A stretch of 64,000 nucleotides of DNA from Pseudomonas putida (GCF_030159595.1 NZ_BSKJ01000015.1:1-64000); one strand, 5' to 3'. Positions 1 to 9,034 are shown, counted from the stretch's first letter. Translations and numbers: made by a program. Notes: generated by a model not told the origin, from the sequence alone.

Positions 1-101
1 TTTGTCGTTCCGATGTCGCTGGAAGTGGGGCGCATTATAAGGGGATTCGAAAGCGCGTCAACCCTTAATTTCAAGAACCTTCAATATCGCCAAAAAGCAA
101 A

Positions 102-131
102 GCGGGGCGGCCTGACGGCCGCCCCGCTTTT
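102..131 (-). terminator. Rho-independent terminator after the CoA-transferase gene
   Basis: A perfect 11-bp GC-rich stem (102-112 with 117-127) closes a 4-base TGAC loop. Read on the minus strand the hairpin is followed by TTTGCTTTTT, and on the plus strand by TTTT, so it could stop transcription from both sides. It lies about 20 bases past the stop of the minus-strand CoA-transferase gene. The remaining 100 bases to the window edge hold no recognisable gene. Confidence 0.85.
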
Positions 132-149
132 CAGTAGCCACTGGTGCTT

Positions 150-1370
150 CTAGATCACACTGGCATCACGCAAGCGCTGCACCTCACCCACTTCCAACCC
201 CAACACTTCCTCAAGCACCGCCTCAGTGTGCTCGCCCAGCAGCGGTGGCGCCCGTCGATACTCCACCGGCGTCTCCGACAGCCTTATAGGGCTGGCCACC
301 TGTGGCACGCTACCTGCCAGCGGATGAGGAATGCTCACCGCCAACCCACGCGCCTGCACCTGAGGATCCTGGAACATTTGCGCCAGGTCATTGATAGGCC
401 CACACGGCACTCCCGCGGCCTCCAGCTGGCTTACCCACTCCGCCGTGGTCTTGAACACCGTGGCCTGGCGAATCAATGGGATCAACTCGGCCCGGTTGGC
501 CACCCGCTGCTTATTAGTAAGGAAGCGCGGATCGTCCGCCCATTGTGGCTGCCCGGCCACCTCTGCAAACTTGCGGAACTGGCTGTCGTTGCCCACGGTA
601 AGAATGAAGTCGCCATCCGCCGTCGGGAAATCCTGATAAGGCACGATGTTTGGGTGCGCATTACCCAGGCGGCGAGGTGGATTACCCGTGGTCAGGTAAT
701 TCATGGCCTGGTTGGCCAGGCAGGCTACCTGCACATCCAGTAACGCCATGTCGATGTGCTGGCCTACCCCTGTCTGCTCCCGATGGGCGAGGGCGGCAAG
801 CATGGCCACCGTGGAGTACAGCCCGGTAAGAATGTCGGTTAGCGCCACACCCACCTTGACCGGCCCCGCACCTTCCTCGCCTTCTGGGCGGCCGGTAAGG
901 CTCATCAGCCCACCCAGCCCCTGGATCATGAAGTCATAGCCCGCACGCTTGGCATACGGCCCGGTCTGGCCGAACCCCGTAATGGAACAATAGATTAGCT
1001 GCGGGTTGATCGCCTTCAGGCTCTGGTAGTCCAGCCCATAGGCAGCCAGACCGCCCACCTTGAAGTTCTCGATGACGATATCGGATTTGGCTGCCAGTTC
1101 ACGCACCAGGCGCTGACCTTCAGGCCGGGTGAAGTCGATGGTCACCGAACGCTTGTTACGGTTGGCCGACAGGTAATAAGCCGCCTCACTGGTATTCTCA
1201 CCCTCAGCATCCTTCAAGAAGGGCGGCCCCCACGCGCGGGTATCGTCACCACTGCCCGGGCGCTCGACCTTGATCACGTCAGCGCCCAGGTCAGCGAGAA
1301 TCTGGCCAGACCATGGGCCGGCCAACACGCGCGAAAGGTCCAGCACCCGCAGATGTGATAGCGCGCCCAT
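150..1370 (-). CDS. gcdG: Family III CoA-transferase, probable succinyl-CoA:glutarate CoA-transferase
   Basis: A 406-residue CaiB/BaiF (class III) CoA-transferase. It opens with the family's typical LxVLDLSRVLAGPW segment and carries the GDxxxG-like stretch VALTDILTGLY, where Asp179 matches the aspartate that forms the acyl-enzyme anhydride in formyl-CoA transferase. The length is normal for the family. It lies directly downstream of glutaryl-CoA dehydrogenase on the same strand (14-base gap), so the likely job is to activate glutarate, from lysine via 5-aminovalerate, to glutaryl-CoA with succinyl-CoA as donor. The family is certain; the glutarate substrate is inferred from context. Confidence 0.88.
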   Translation of the reverse strand: MGALSHLRVLDLSRVLAGPWSGQILADLGADVIKVERPGSGDDTRAWGPPFLKDAEGENTSEAAYYLSANRNKRSVTIDFTRPEGQRLVRELAAKSDIVIENFKVGGLAAYGLDYQSLKAINPQLIYCSITGFGQTGPYAKRAGYDFMIQGLGGLMSLTGRPEGEEGAGPVKVGVALTDILTGLYSTVAMLAALAHREQTGVGQHIDMALLDVQVACLANQAMNYLTTGNPPRRLGNAHPNIVPYQDFPTADGDFILTVGNDSQFRKFAEVAGQPQWADDPRFLTNKQRVANRAELIPLIRQATVFKTTAEWVSQLEAAGVPCGPINDLAQMFQDPQVQARGLAVSIPHPLAGSVPQVASPIRLSETPVEYRRAPPLLGEHTEAVLEEVLGLEVGEVQRLRDASVI

Positions 1371-1384
1371 GGGCTGGCTCCTTA

Positions 1385-2566
1385 TTAATAGAAGGCTTGG
1401 ATACCGGTCTGCGCACGCCCCAGGATCAGTGCATGCACGTCGTGAGTCCCTTCATAGGTGTTGACCACTTCCAGATTGACCAGATGACGGGCCACACCGA
1501 ATTCATCGGAGATGCCGTTGCCCCCCAGCATGTCACGCGCCATGCGGGCAATATCCAGCGCCTTGCCGCAGGAGTTGCGCTTCATGATCGAGGTGATCTC
1601 CACCGCAGCCGTACCTTCGTCCTTCATGCGCCCCAAGCGCAGGCAGCCTTGCAGTGCCAGGGTGATTTCGGTCTGCATGTCGGCCAGCTTCTTCTGGATC
1701 AGCTGATTGGCAGCCAGCGGACGACCGAACTGCTGGCGGTCCAAGGTGTACTGACGCGCGGTGTGCCAGCAGGCTTCGGCGGCACCCAGCGCCCCCCAGG
1801 AAATGCCGTAACGGGCGGAGTTGAGGCAAGTGAACGGACCTTTAAGGCCGCGCACATCCGGGAAGATGTTCTCTTCTGGCACGAACACATTGTCCATGAC
1901 GATCTCACCGGTGATCGAAGCGCGCAGGCCGACTTTGCCATGGATCGCCGGGGCGCTGAGGCCCTGCCAGCCCTTTTCCAGGACAAAACCGCGGATATCA
2001 CCCGCATCGTCCTTGGCCCAGACCACGAAGACATCAGCGATCGGACTGTTGGTGATCCACATCTTGCTGCCGGTCAGCCGGTAGCCACCGTCGACCTTCC
2101 TGGCACGGGTAATCATCGATCCCGGGTCGGAGCCATGATTAGGCTCAGTCAGACCGAAGCAACCGATCCACTCGCCGCTCGCCAGTTTGGGCAGGTACTT
2201 CTGCTTCTGTGCTTCGGTACCGAATTCATTGATCGGCACCATCACCAGCGACGACTGCACACTCATCATCGAGCGGTAACCCGAGTCGATGCGCTCGACC
2301 TCACGGGCAATCAGGCCATAGCACACATAGTTCAGTCCGCTGCCGCCGTATTGCTCGGGAATAGTGGCACCCAACAGGCCAATTTCCCCCATCTCACGGA
2401 AGATCGCCGGGTCAGTCTGCTCGTGACGGAAAGCCTCGAGCACACGCGGGGCCAGCTTGTCCTGGGCGAACTGATAAGCGCTGTCACGCACCATGCGCTC
2501 TTCTTCAGTGAGCTGCTGATCGAGCAGCAGCGGGTCGATCCAGTTGAAGCTTGCTTTACCGGCCAT
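1385..2566 (-). CDS. gcdH: Glutaryl-CoA dehydrogenase
   Basis: A 393-residue acyl-CoA dehydrogenase. The order is the usual N-terminal helical domain, a beta domain containing TGSKMWITN, and a C-terminal helical domain. The catalytic base is expected at Glu372 in TYEGTHDVHALILGRAQTG, the arrangement typical of glutaryl-CoA dehydrogenases. It oxidises and decarboxylates glutaryl-CoA to crotonyl-CoA, passing electrons to ETF. The ATG at 2566 was chosen because GAGGAT precedes it and family proteins start there; an in-frame upstream extension to 2656 is probably not translated. Co-transcribed with the CoA-transferase. Confidence 0.93.
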   Translation of the reverse strand: MAGKASFNWIDPLLLDQQLTEEERMVRDSAYQFAQDKLAPRVLEAFRHEQTDPAIFREMGEIGLLGATIPEQYGGSGLNYVCYGLIAREVERIDSGYRSMMSVQSSLVMVPINEFGTEAQKQKYLPKLASGEWIGCFGLTEPNHGSDPGSMITRARKVDGGYRLTGSKMWITNSPIADVFVVWAKDDAGDIRGFVLEKGWQGLSAPAIHGKVGLRASITGEIVMDNVFVPEENIFPDVRGLKGPFTCLNSARYGISWGALGAAEACWHTARQYTLDRQQFGRPLAANQLIQKKLADMQTEITLALQGCLRLGRMKDEGTAAVEITSIMKRNSCGKALDIARMARDMLGGNGISDEFGVARHLVNLEVVNTYEGTHDVHALILGRAQTGIQAFY

Positions 2567-2660
2567 GAGCGAAATCCTCGAAATAGGGTGGCAGTTTCTT
2601 GTGCCTTTGAGCCTAGGCCTGATCGGCCGCCGGGACAAACGAGGATTGCGCACCAATTAG

Positions 2661-2673
2661 TGATAATTTGTCA
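2661..2673. promoter_or_regulatory. LysR-type T-N11-A operator between gcdH and its regulator
   Basis: The sequence TGATAATTTGTCA is a T-N11-A dyad, part of the longer GTGA-N7-TCAC palindrome at 2660-2674. It lies 55 bases before the LysR start and 94 bases before gcdH on the other strand. That is the classic place for a LysR recognition site controlling a divergent target and the regulator itself. Assignment to this regulator is inferred. Confidence 0.6.
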
Positions 2674-2728
2674 CTTCGTAAATCGGCAGAACGCCATATT
2701 GACAGCCTTACAAGTGAGGTTGACGTAC

Positions 2729-3628
2729 ATGCGTCGCAAGATCCCCAGCACCGCCGCACTGGTTTGCTTCGAAGCGGCGGCGCGCAACGAAAGCTTTACC
2801 AAGGCTGCCCAGGAACTCGCCCTGACCCAGGGCGCCGTCTGTCGGCAAATAGGTGGCCTGGAAGCCTTCCTCAATGTGGAGCTGTTTCGCCGCTCGCGCC
2901 GCGGTGTGAAGCTGACCGAGGCGGGCCTTTCCTATAGTCGCCAGGTGGCGGCCCAATTGGACGCCGTTGAGCGCGACACCCTGTCGGTAATGCGCCAGCA
3001 GGGCGCCAGCGTGATCGAACTGGCGGTGGTACCTACCTTCGGCACCCAATGGCTGCTACCGCGCCTGAAGGACTTCCAGCAGCGCCACCCGGAGGTCACT
3101 GTCAACCTCACCAACCGCACACGGCCGTTCCTGTTTGCCGACACTACATTCGATGCAGCTATCTATTTCGGTGATGCCGACTGGTCCGGCACCCAGTCGC
3201 ACCGGTTGATGGGCGAAAACCCGGTTCCTGTGTGCAGCCCGGCACTGCTGGACGGGCAGGGCATACTTGAAGCATCGCGCATCGCCCAGCTGCCACTGCT
3301 GCAGCAAAGCACGCGACCCTACGCCTGGCGGCAATGGTTCGGCAGCCAGGGAATGAATGTGGAACGCGACATGACAGGCCCGCGCTATGAACTATTCTCG
3401 ATGCTTGCCCAGGCGGCCATGCATGAAATGGGGATCGCGCTAATTCCGCCGTTCCTGATCCAGCGCGAATTGGAGGAGAGTAGGTTGGTGGTCGCTAACA
3501 GACATGCCCTCAATAGCGACAAGGCCTACTATCTGATGATTCCAGAGCGCAAGGTAGAGTCGGCCTCGCTACGCGCCTTCCGCGACTGGCTGGTAAACCA
3601 GGCCCAGGCCTACACCTCAAAAACCTGA
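2729..3628 (+). CDS. gcdR: LysR-family transcriptional regulator, probable glutarate regulator
   Basis: A 299-residue LysR regulator. The winged helix-turn-helix lies at about residues 7-65 (AALVCFEAAARNESFTKAAQ onwards) and is followed by a substrate-binding domain of the GcvA/AmpR-like type. The ATG at 2729 matches the normal family N-terminus; the frame stays open far upstream, but only as antisense of gcdH. It is divergent from gcdH-gcdG, and a T-N11-A dyad sits in the shared promoter, so it probably senses glutarate or a related acid. The family is certain; the specific name is inferred from position. Confidence 0.85.
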   Translation: MRRKIPSTAALVCFEAAARNESFTKAAQELALTQGAVCRQIGGLEAFLNVELFRRSRRGVKLTEAGLSYSRQVAAQLDAVERDTLSVMRQQGASVIELAVVPTFGTQWLLPRLKDFQQRHPEVTVNLTNRTRPFLFADTTFDAAIYFGDADWSGTQSHRLMGENPVPVCSPALLDGQGILEASRIAQLPLLQQSTRPYAWRQWFGSQGMNVERDMTGPRYELFSMLAQAAMHEMGIALIPPFLIQRELEESRLVVANRHALNSDKAYYLMIPERKVESASLRAFRDWLVNQAQAYTSKT

Positions 3629-3640
3629 GCAAGTGCGACA

Positions 3641-3666
3641 ACTTGACTCTGTAGTCAATTATTTTA
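3641..3666 (+). terminator. Possible weak terminator after the LysR gene
   Basis: TTGACT-CTGT-AGTCAA is a perfect 6-bp inverted repeat with a 4-base loop, followed by TTATTTT. It starts 13 bases past the LysR stop. The stem is AT-rich, so termination may be inefficient. Confidence 0.45.
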
Positions 3667-4065
3667 AACACCTACAGATATATGTATTTGTCGCATATGC
3701 ATAAACTGTTATGCCAGCCGGAAAATGCCCTTTAACCCTGCTAACCACGCGGCTTTGCGGGAAAATTTGCGACATTCGCCTCGCCGTAAGCGAACTGACC
3801 GAAATATTTTTGTTTTTTTCTCCTAGTCTGCCAATAGCCCATGTTTGACGGGCTGAAGCCTTATCGATGCGACAAGCGGTCACAGGGTGACTTGTAGTTT
3901 TAACTTCGTTTCGCTCCAGAACCGGTTGAAGGGCCCTAGGTTCGTCTGCAAAATGCTTCGCCCGCCTGGGATTCGGCGGGTCGGCGCTCCACAGCCGCCC
4001 CAGCTCACCATCCGAAGTGTGCTGGTTCTTATAAAGACAAAAAGGTCACCGCAGGAGAAATAGTC
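3667..4065 (+). promoter_or_regulatory. Long leader/promoter region of the pnt operon
   Basis: About 400 bases without a credible gene precede pntAA. The first part is AT-rich, unlike its surroundings. A dyad GTCAC-AGG-GTGAC occupies 3879-3891. No promoter can be assigned with confidence by eye. The operon start codon is preceded by GCAGGAGA at 4051-4058. Confidence 0.35.
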
Positions 4066-5187
4066 GTGCACATTGGTGTTCCTCTCGAGACGCAGACCGG
4101 TGAGACAAGGGTCGCTGCGACCCCGGAAACCATCAAGAAACTGATTGGCCAGGGCCATCAGGTCACCGTCCAACGGGGGGCAGGGCTCAACGCCAGCATT
4201 CCGGACAGTGCCTATGAGGCCGTGGGCGCTTCCCTCGGGAGCGCTGCCGATGCCTACGGCGCCCAGTTGGTACTCAAAGTGGTCGCCCCCAACGACCAGG
4301 AACTGGCCCTGATCAACAGTGGCAGCCTCCTGGCGGGCATGCTCAACCCCTTCAACAGCGAACTGATTGGCAAGATGGCCGAACGCGGTATTACCGCCTT
4401 CGCCCTGGAAGCCGCGCCGCGTACATCACGGGCCCAGAGCCTGGACGTGCTGTCGTCACAGGCCAACATCGCCGGTTACAAGGCCGTGCTGCTGGCTGCT
4501 CATCACTACCCACGCTTCATGCCCATGCTGATGACCGCTGCCGGTACCGTTAAGGCCGCGCGTGTGCTGATCCTCGGTGCGGGCGTTGCTGGCCTGCAGG
4601 CCATCGCCACGGCCAAGCGCCTGGGTGCGGTGATCGAGGCGTCCGATGTACGCCCGGCAGTGAAGGAGCAGATCGAGTCGTTGGGCGCCAAGTTCCTCGA
4701 CGTGCCTTACGAGACTGACGAGGAACGCGCGTGCGCCGAAGGCGTTGGCGGATACGCACGTCCGATGCCGGCCAGCTGGATGCAACGCCAGGCCCGGGCC
4801 GTGCACGAGCGCGCCAAGCAGGCGGACATCGTCATCACCACCGCACTGATCCCTGGCCGCAAGGCGCCGACCCTGCTCAGCGCCGAGACCGTCGCGCAAA
4901 TGAAGCCCGGCTCGGTGGTCATCGACCTCGCCGCAGCCCAGGGCGGCAACTGCCCGCTGACTGTCGCTGACCAGGTGGTGCAGGAAAACGGGGTGACCAT
5001 CGTCGGCCCGACCAACCTGCCGGCGCAGGTGGGTGCCGATGCCTCGGCACTGTACGCACGCAACCTGCTGGACTTCATGAAGCTGCTGTTCGACAAAGAC
5101 GGCGCACTGGTCATCAACCTCGAAGACGACATCGTCGCGGCCTGCCTCATGTGCCGTGACGGTCAAGTCGTCCGCAAGAACGGCTAA
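4066..5187 (+). CDS. pntAA: NAD(P) transhydrogenase subunit alpha part 1 (soluble NAD(H)-binding domain I)
   Basis: A 373-residue homologue of the soluble domain I of proton-translocating transhydrogenase. It starts MHIGVPLETQTGETRVAATP and has a Rossmann glycine motif GAGVAGLQAIATAKRLGA with a following acidic residue (EASD), as expected for NAD(H) rather than NADP(H). GTG start with GCAGGAGA 8 bases upstream. First gene of a three-gene operon in which the alpha subunit is split between two genes, as in many bacteria outside the enterics. The complex couples hydride transfer from NADH to NADP+ to proton entry and supplies NADPH. Confidence 0.94.
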   Translation: MHIGVPLETQTGETRVAATPETIKKLIGQGHQVTVQRGAGLNASIPDSAYEAVGASLGSAADAYGAQLVLKVVAPNDQELALINSGSLLAGMLNPFNSELIGKMAERGITAFALEAAPRTSRAQSLDVLSSQANIAGYKAVLLAAHHYPRFMPMLMTAAGTVKAARVLILGAGVAGLQAIATAKRLGAVIEASDVRPAVKEQIESLGAKFLDVPYETDEERACAEGVGGYARPMPASWMQRQARAVHERAKQADIVITTALIPGRKAPTLLSAETVAQMKPGSVVIDLAAAQGGNCPLTVADQVVQENGVTIVGPTNLPAQVGADASALYARNLLDFMKLLFDKDGALVINLEDDIVAACLMCRDGQVVRKNG

Positions 5188-5198
5188 GGAGCACGACA

Positions 5199-5513
5199 AT
5201 GGAAGACATGCTGATTTCCCATGGCATCTACAACCTGATCATCTTCGTGCTGGCCATCTATGTGGGTTACCACGTGGTGTGGAACGTCACCCCGGCACTG
5301 CACACCCCGTTGATGGCAGTCACCAACGCCATCTCGGCAATCGTCATCGTCGGCGCCATGCTGGCCGCGGCCCTGACCGTGACCCCAGCCGGCAAGCTGA
5401 TGGGCACCCTTGCCGTGGCCCTGGCCGCAGTCAACGTGTTTGGTGGCTTCCTGGTCACCCGCCGCATGCTTGAGATGTTCAAGAAGAAAGCCAAGAACGA
5501 GGGTCAGAAGTAA
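5199..5513 (+). CDS. pntAB: NAD(P) transhydrogenase subunit alpha part 2 (membrane)
   Basis: A 104-residue membrane protein with three hydrophobic segments (about residues 10-30, 42-62 and 68-88) and a lysine-rich tail. It corresponds to the membrane part of the E. coli PntA C-terminus, here a separate gene. It starts 11 bases after pntAA and ends 2 bases before pntB, so the three genes form a tight operon. Confidence 0.93.
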   Translation: MEDMLISHGIYNLIIFVLAIYVGYHVVWNVTPALHTPLMAVTNAISAIVIVGAMLAAALTVTPAGKLMGTLAVALAAVNVFGGFLVTRRMLEMFKKKAKNEGQK

Positions 5514-5515
5514 GC

Positions 5516-6952
5516 ATGAGCATGAATCTGGTAACACTTCTGTACCTGGTCGCCTCGATCTGCTTCATCCAGGCACTCAAGGGCCTGTCGCACCCGACCA
5601 CTTCACGGCGCGGCAACCTGTACGGCATGATCGGCATGGGGATCGCTATCCTCACAACCGTCGGCCTTATATATAAGCTGGGGGCAGAGCTTGCTACTGC
5701 CGGCATCGGCTATGTGCTTGTCGGCCTGCTGGTAGGCGGCACCACCGGTTCGATCATGGCCAAGCGCGTCGAGATGACCAAGATGCCGGAACTGGTCGCC
5801 TTCATGCACAGCATGATCGGCCTGGCTGCCGTGTTCATTGCCATCGCTGCAGTGCTGGAGCCGCAGTCGATGGGCATCGTTGCCGCGATCAGCGACCCGA
5901 TCCCCACCGGTAACCGCCTGGAACTGTTCCTTGGCGCCGCCATCGGTGCCATCACCTTCTCTGGTTCCGTGATTGCCTTCGGCAAGCTGTCGGGCAAGTA
6001 CAAGTTCCGCCTGTTCCAGGGCGCACCGGTACAGTTCGCCGGCCAGCACAAACTGAACCTGATCCTTGGCCTGACCACCATCGCCCTCGGCCTGCTTTTC
6101 ACCTTCACCGGCCATTACAGTGCCTTCACCCTGATGCTGGTCCTGGCCTTCATCATGGGCGTGCTGATCATTATCCCGATCGGTGGCGCCGACATGCCGG
6201 TGGTGGTGTCGATGCTCAACAGCTACTCGGGCTGGGCAGCGGCCGGTATTGGTTTCTCGCTGAACAACTCGATGCTGATCATTGCCGGTTCGCTGGTCGG
6301 TTCGTCCGGTGCGATCCTCTCGTACATCATGTGCAAGGCGATGAACCGTTCGTTCTTCAACGTCATCCTCGGTGGCTTTGGCGGCGATGTTGATGCCGGC
6401 GCGGCGCAAGGTTCGAAAGAACAGCGCCCGGTGAAGTCCGGCTCGGCCGACGATGCCACCTTCCTGCTCAGCAACGCAGACAGCGTGATCATCGTGCCGG
6501 GCTACGGCTTGGCGGTGGCCCGTGCCCAGCACGCGCTGAAGGAACTGACCGAGAAGCTGACCCACAACGGCGTGACCGTGAAGTATGCGATCCACCCGGT
6601 AGCGGGCCGTATGCCTGGGCACATGAACGTGCTGCTGGCCGAGGCCGAAGTGCCGTACGACCAGGTGTTCGAGATGGAAGATATCAACGCCGAGTTTGGC
6701 CAGGCCGACGTGGTACTGGTGTTGGGTGCCAACGACGTGGTCAACCCGGCGGCGAAGAACGATCCCAAGTCGCCGATCGCCGGCATGCCGATCCTCGAAG
6801 CGTTCAAGGCCAAGACCATCATCGTCAACAAGCGCTCCATGGCCAGCGGCTATGCCGGCCTGGACAACGAATTGTTCTACCTGGACAAGACCATGATGGT
6901 GTTCGGTGACGCGAAGAAGGTGATCGAGGACATGGTCAAGGCCGTGGACTGA
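5516..6952 (+). CDS. pntB: NAD(P) transhydrogenase subunit beta
   Basis: A 478-residue subunit. The N-terminal half contains about eight or nine membrane helices that form the proton channel with PntAB. The C-terminal third is the NADP(H)-binding domain III, with VPGYGLAVARAQHAL and AGRMPGHMNVLLAEA, followed by LVLGANDVVNPAAK. Length and motifs are normal for the family. A strong terminator follows directly. Confidence 0.95.
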   Translation: MSMNLVTLLYLVASICFIQALKGLSHPTTSRRGNLYGMIGMGIAILTTVGLIYKLGAELATAGIGYVLVGLLVGGTTGSIMAKRVEMTKMPELVAFMHSMIGLAAVFIAIAAVLEPQSMGIVAAISDPIPTGNRLELFLGAAIGAITFSGSVIAFGKLSGKYKFRLFQGAPVQFAGQHKLNLILGLTTIALGLLFTFTGHYSAFTLMLVLAFIMGVLIIIPIGGADMPVVVSMLNSYSGWAAAGIGFSLNNSMLIIAGSLVGSSGAILSYIMCKAMNRSFFNVILGGFGGDVDAGAAQGSKEQRPVKSGSADDATFLLSNADSVIIVPGYGLAVARAQHALKELTEKLTHNGVTVKYAIHPVAGRMPGHMNVLLAEAEVPYDQVFEMEDINAEFGQADVVLVLGANDVVNPAAKNDPKSPIAGMPILEAFKAKTIIVNKRSMASGYAGLDNELFYLDKTMMVFGDAKKVIEDMVKAVD

Positions 6953-6984
6953 CAATCGCTGCTGAAAACCAGCTGATATAAAGG

Positions 6985-7017
6985 AAGCCCCGGTCAGAAT
7001 CTGCCGGGGCTTTTCTT
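6985..7017 (+). terminator. Rho-independent terminator of the pnt operon
   Basis: AAGCCCCGG (6985-6993) pairs with CCGGGGCTT (7004-7012); three further pairs extend inward past a one-base bulge. The stem is followed by TTTTCTTTT. It lies about 30 bases after the pntB stop. Confidence 0.9.
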
Positions 7018-7138
7018 TTATTGATCCGGATCAACGGCTCTACTTCGAGGCTTCTCATACGACCATGGTCGTGGGACGGCAATGGGCGAAATCTCTAGAC
7101 TGCGCTGCAGTAGTTTCAGTAGCCCGAGATAACAATCC

Positions 7139-8632
7139 ATGTACCGTGATCGTATCCGCTTGTCCTCCCTGCACAGCAAGGTAATGAGTGCGGCTGATGC
7201 CGCTGGTCTGATCGAGGACGGCATGACCGTCGGCATGAGCGGTTTCACCCGCGCCGGCGAAGCCAAGGCCGTACCGCATGCACTGGCCGAACGTGCCAAG
7301 CAGTCGCCACTGAAAATCAGCCTGATGACCGGCGCCAGCCTGGGCAACGACCTGGACAAGCAACTGACCGAGGCCGGCGTGCTGGCTCGCCGCATGCCGT
7401 TCCAGGTCGACAGCACCCTGCGCAAGGCCATCAACGATGGCAAGGTGATGTTCATCGACCAGCACCTGTCGGAAACCGTCGAGCAACTGCGCAACCAGCA
7501 GCTCAAGCTGCCGGACATCGCCGTCATCGAAGCCGTGGCCATCACCGAGCAAGGCCACATCGTGCCAACCACGTCGGTAGGCAACTCGGCCAGCTTCGCG
7601 ATCTTCGCCAAGCAGGTGATTGTCGAGATCAACCTCTCGCACAACCCCAACCTCGAAGGCCTGCACGACATCTATATCCCGACCTACCGCCCGACCCGCA
7701 CGCCAATCCCGCTGGTCAAGGTCGACGACCGTATCGGCAGCACCGCCATCCCGATCGACCCGGCCAAGATCGTCGGTATCGTCATCAGCGACCAGCCAGA
7801 CTCGCCATCCACCGTACTGCCGCCGGATGACGAAACCCAGGGCATCGCCGACCACTTGATCAACTTCCTCAAGAAAGAAGTTGAAGCTGGCCGCATGACC
7901 AACAAGCTCGGCCCGCTGCAGGCCGGTATCGGCAGCATCGCCAACGCGGTGATGTGCGGCCTGATCGAGTCGCCTTTCGAAGACCTGACCATGTACTCCG
8001 AAGTACTGCAGGACTCCACCTTCGACCTGATCGACGCCGGTAAACTCAGCTTCGCTTCGGGCAGCTCGATCACCTTGTCCTCCCGACGCAACGCCGATGT
8101 ATTCGGTAACCTGGAGCGCTACAAGGACAAGCTGGTACTGCGCCCACAAGAAATCTCCAACCACCCGGAAGTGGTACGTCGCCTGGGCATCATTGGTATC
8201 AACACCGCACTGGAGTTCGATATCTACGGCAACGTCAACTCCACCCATGTGTGCGGCACCAGGATGATGAACGGCATCGGTGGCTCGGGTGACTTTGCCC
8301 GTAACGCGCACTTGGCGGTGTTCGTGACCAAATCGATTGCCAAAGGCGGCGCAATTTCCAGCGTCGTGCCAATGGTCAGCCATGTCGATCACACCGAGCA
8401 CGACGTGGACATCCTGGTCACCGAGCAAGGCCTGGCCGACCTGCGTGGCCTGGCACCGCGAGAGCGGGCGCGGGCGATCATCGACAACTGTGTGCACCCA
8501 GACTACCGCGCAGCGCTGAACGATTACTTCGATCGCGCCTGCGAACGTGGCGGCCATACCCCGCACATTCTGCGTGAAGCGCTGAGCTGGCACGAAAACC
8601 TGGAAGAAACCGGGCGCATGCTGGCTAGCTGA
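7139..8632 (+). CDS. Acetyl-CoA hydrolase/transferase family protein (succinyl-CoA:acetate CoA-transferase-like)
   Basis: A 497-residue class I CoA-transferase of the Ach1/AarC/Cat1 type, with N- and C-terminal CoA-transferase domains. The probable catalytic glutamate is Glu288 in MYSEVLQDSTFDLIDAG. The glycine-rich stretch MMNGIGGSGDFARNAHLA and SHVDHTEHDVDILVTEQG are typical of the family. It would move CoA between acetyl-CoA, succinate or propionate and matching acids; hydrolase activity is also reported in the family. It has its own transcription unit after the pnt terminator. The exact substrate pair cannot be read from sequence. Confidence 0.88.
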   Translation: MYRDRIRLSSLHSKVMSAADAAGLIEDGMTVGMSGFTRAGEAKAVPHALAERAKQSPLKISLMTGASLGNDLDKQLTEAGVLARRMPFQVDSTLRKAINDGKVMFIDQHLSETVEQLRNQQLKLPDIAVIEAVAITEQGHIVPTTSVGNSASFAIFAKQVIVEINLSHNPNLEGLHDIYIPTYRPTRTPIPLVKVDDRIGSTAIPIDPAKIVGIVISDQPDSPSTVLPPDDETQGIADHLINFLKKEVEAGRMTNKLGPLQAGIGSIANAVMCGLIESPFEDLTMYSEVLQDSTFDLIDAGKLSFASGSSITLSSRRNADVFGNLERYKDKLVLRPQEISNHPEVVRRLGIIGINTALEFDIYGNVNSTHVCGTRMMNGIGGSGDFARNAHLAVFVTKSIAKGGAISSVVPMVSHVDHTEHDVDILVTEQGLADLRGLAPRERARAIIDNCVHPDYRAALNDYFDRACERGGHTPHILREALSWHENLEETGRMLAS

Positions 8633-8644
8633 TCAATTCGCGAT

Positions 8645-8668
8645 CCGGAACAGCATCCGCTGTTCCGG
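8645..8668 (+). terminator. Perfect hairpin after the CoA-transferase gene
   Basis: A perfect 10-bp inverted repeat (CCGGAACAGC with GCTGTTCCGG) and a 4-base loop lie 12 bases past the stop codon. No T run follows, so it may act as an mRNA-end stabiliser or a weak terminator. Confidence 0.45.
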
Positions 8669-8678
8669 TCACGCTCTC

Positions 8679-8766
8679 TGTAGGAGCGGCTTTAGCCGCG
8701 AACACCGGCACAGCCGGTGCCATCCTCCGTGTCGCCTGATTCGCGGGCAAGCCCGCTCCCACAACA
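8679..8766. repeat. REP pair, type 1 (diverged)
   Basis: Two inverted REP-like units, GTAGGAGCGGCTTTAGCCGCG (8680-8700) and TTCGCGGGCAAGCCCGCTCC (8740-8759), flank a short spacer holding the small dyad CACCGGCACAGCCGGTG. Both resemble the other REP pairs in this window but have different stem cores (GGCTTTAGCC, GGGCAAGCCC). Confidence 0.75.
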
Positions 8767-9034
8767 CCTCACAACCATCATTAAAAACTGTTCTACTGTG
8801 CTGGTATTTCTGCCAGTCCCTTCCTCGCGAAATCCTCCCTTCAGTCAGAAACGCACCAATGTCGTGCAGACCAGTACAGTTGCGCCTGTTTCGAGTGCAA
8901 CAGTAGGGTTACACAGTTAACTGAGCCATCGTCTTTCAACTGAACTGTATCTACTGTTATGGACGGCAGAGGAGGATCATTGGCATCAGTTAAATCACTA
9001 CCTAATCCCGCCATAAGCGGAAGGATGAAGCATC
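8767..9034 (+). promoter_or_regulatory. DUF1127 promoter region with repeated ACTGT/ACAGT half-sites
   Basis: No gene is visible here. The pentamer ACTGT or its complement ACAGT occurs seven times within 171 bases (starts at 8787, 8795, 8876, 8900, 8913, 8944 and 8953), some copies extended to TACTGTT or GTACAGTT, and one part of the palindrome CAGTTAACTG. This looks like a regulator-binding array for the DUF1127 gene. The regulator is unknown. The ribosome site GGAAGGA lies about 10 bases before the start codon. Confidence 0.45.

Noticed and set aside
1313..2728. Long 5' extension of the LysR gene frame
   Set aside because: The extension runs antisense through gcdH; the LysR family N-terminus and start codon are at 2729.
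7139..8632. Assignment as part of the glutarate pathway
   Set aside because: It is separated from gcdG-gcdH by the pnt operon and a strong terminator, and belongs to a different CoA-transferase class, so no link is claimed.
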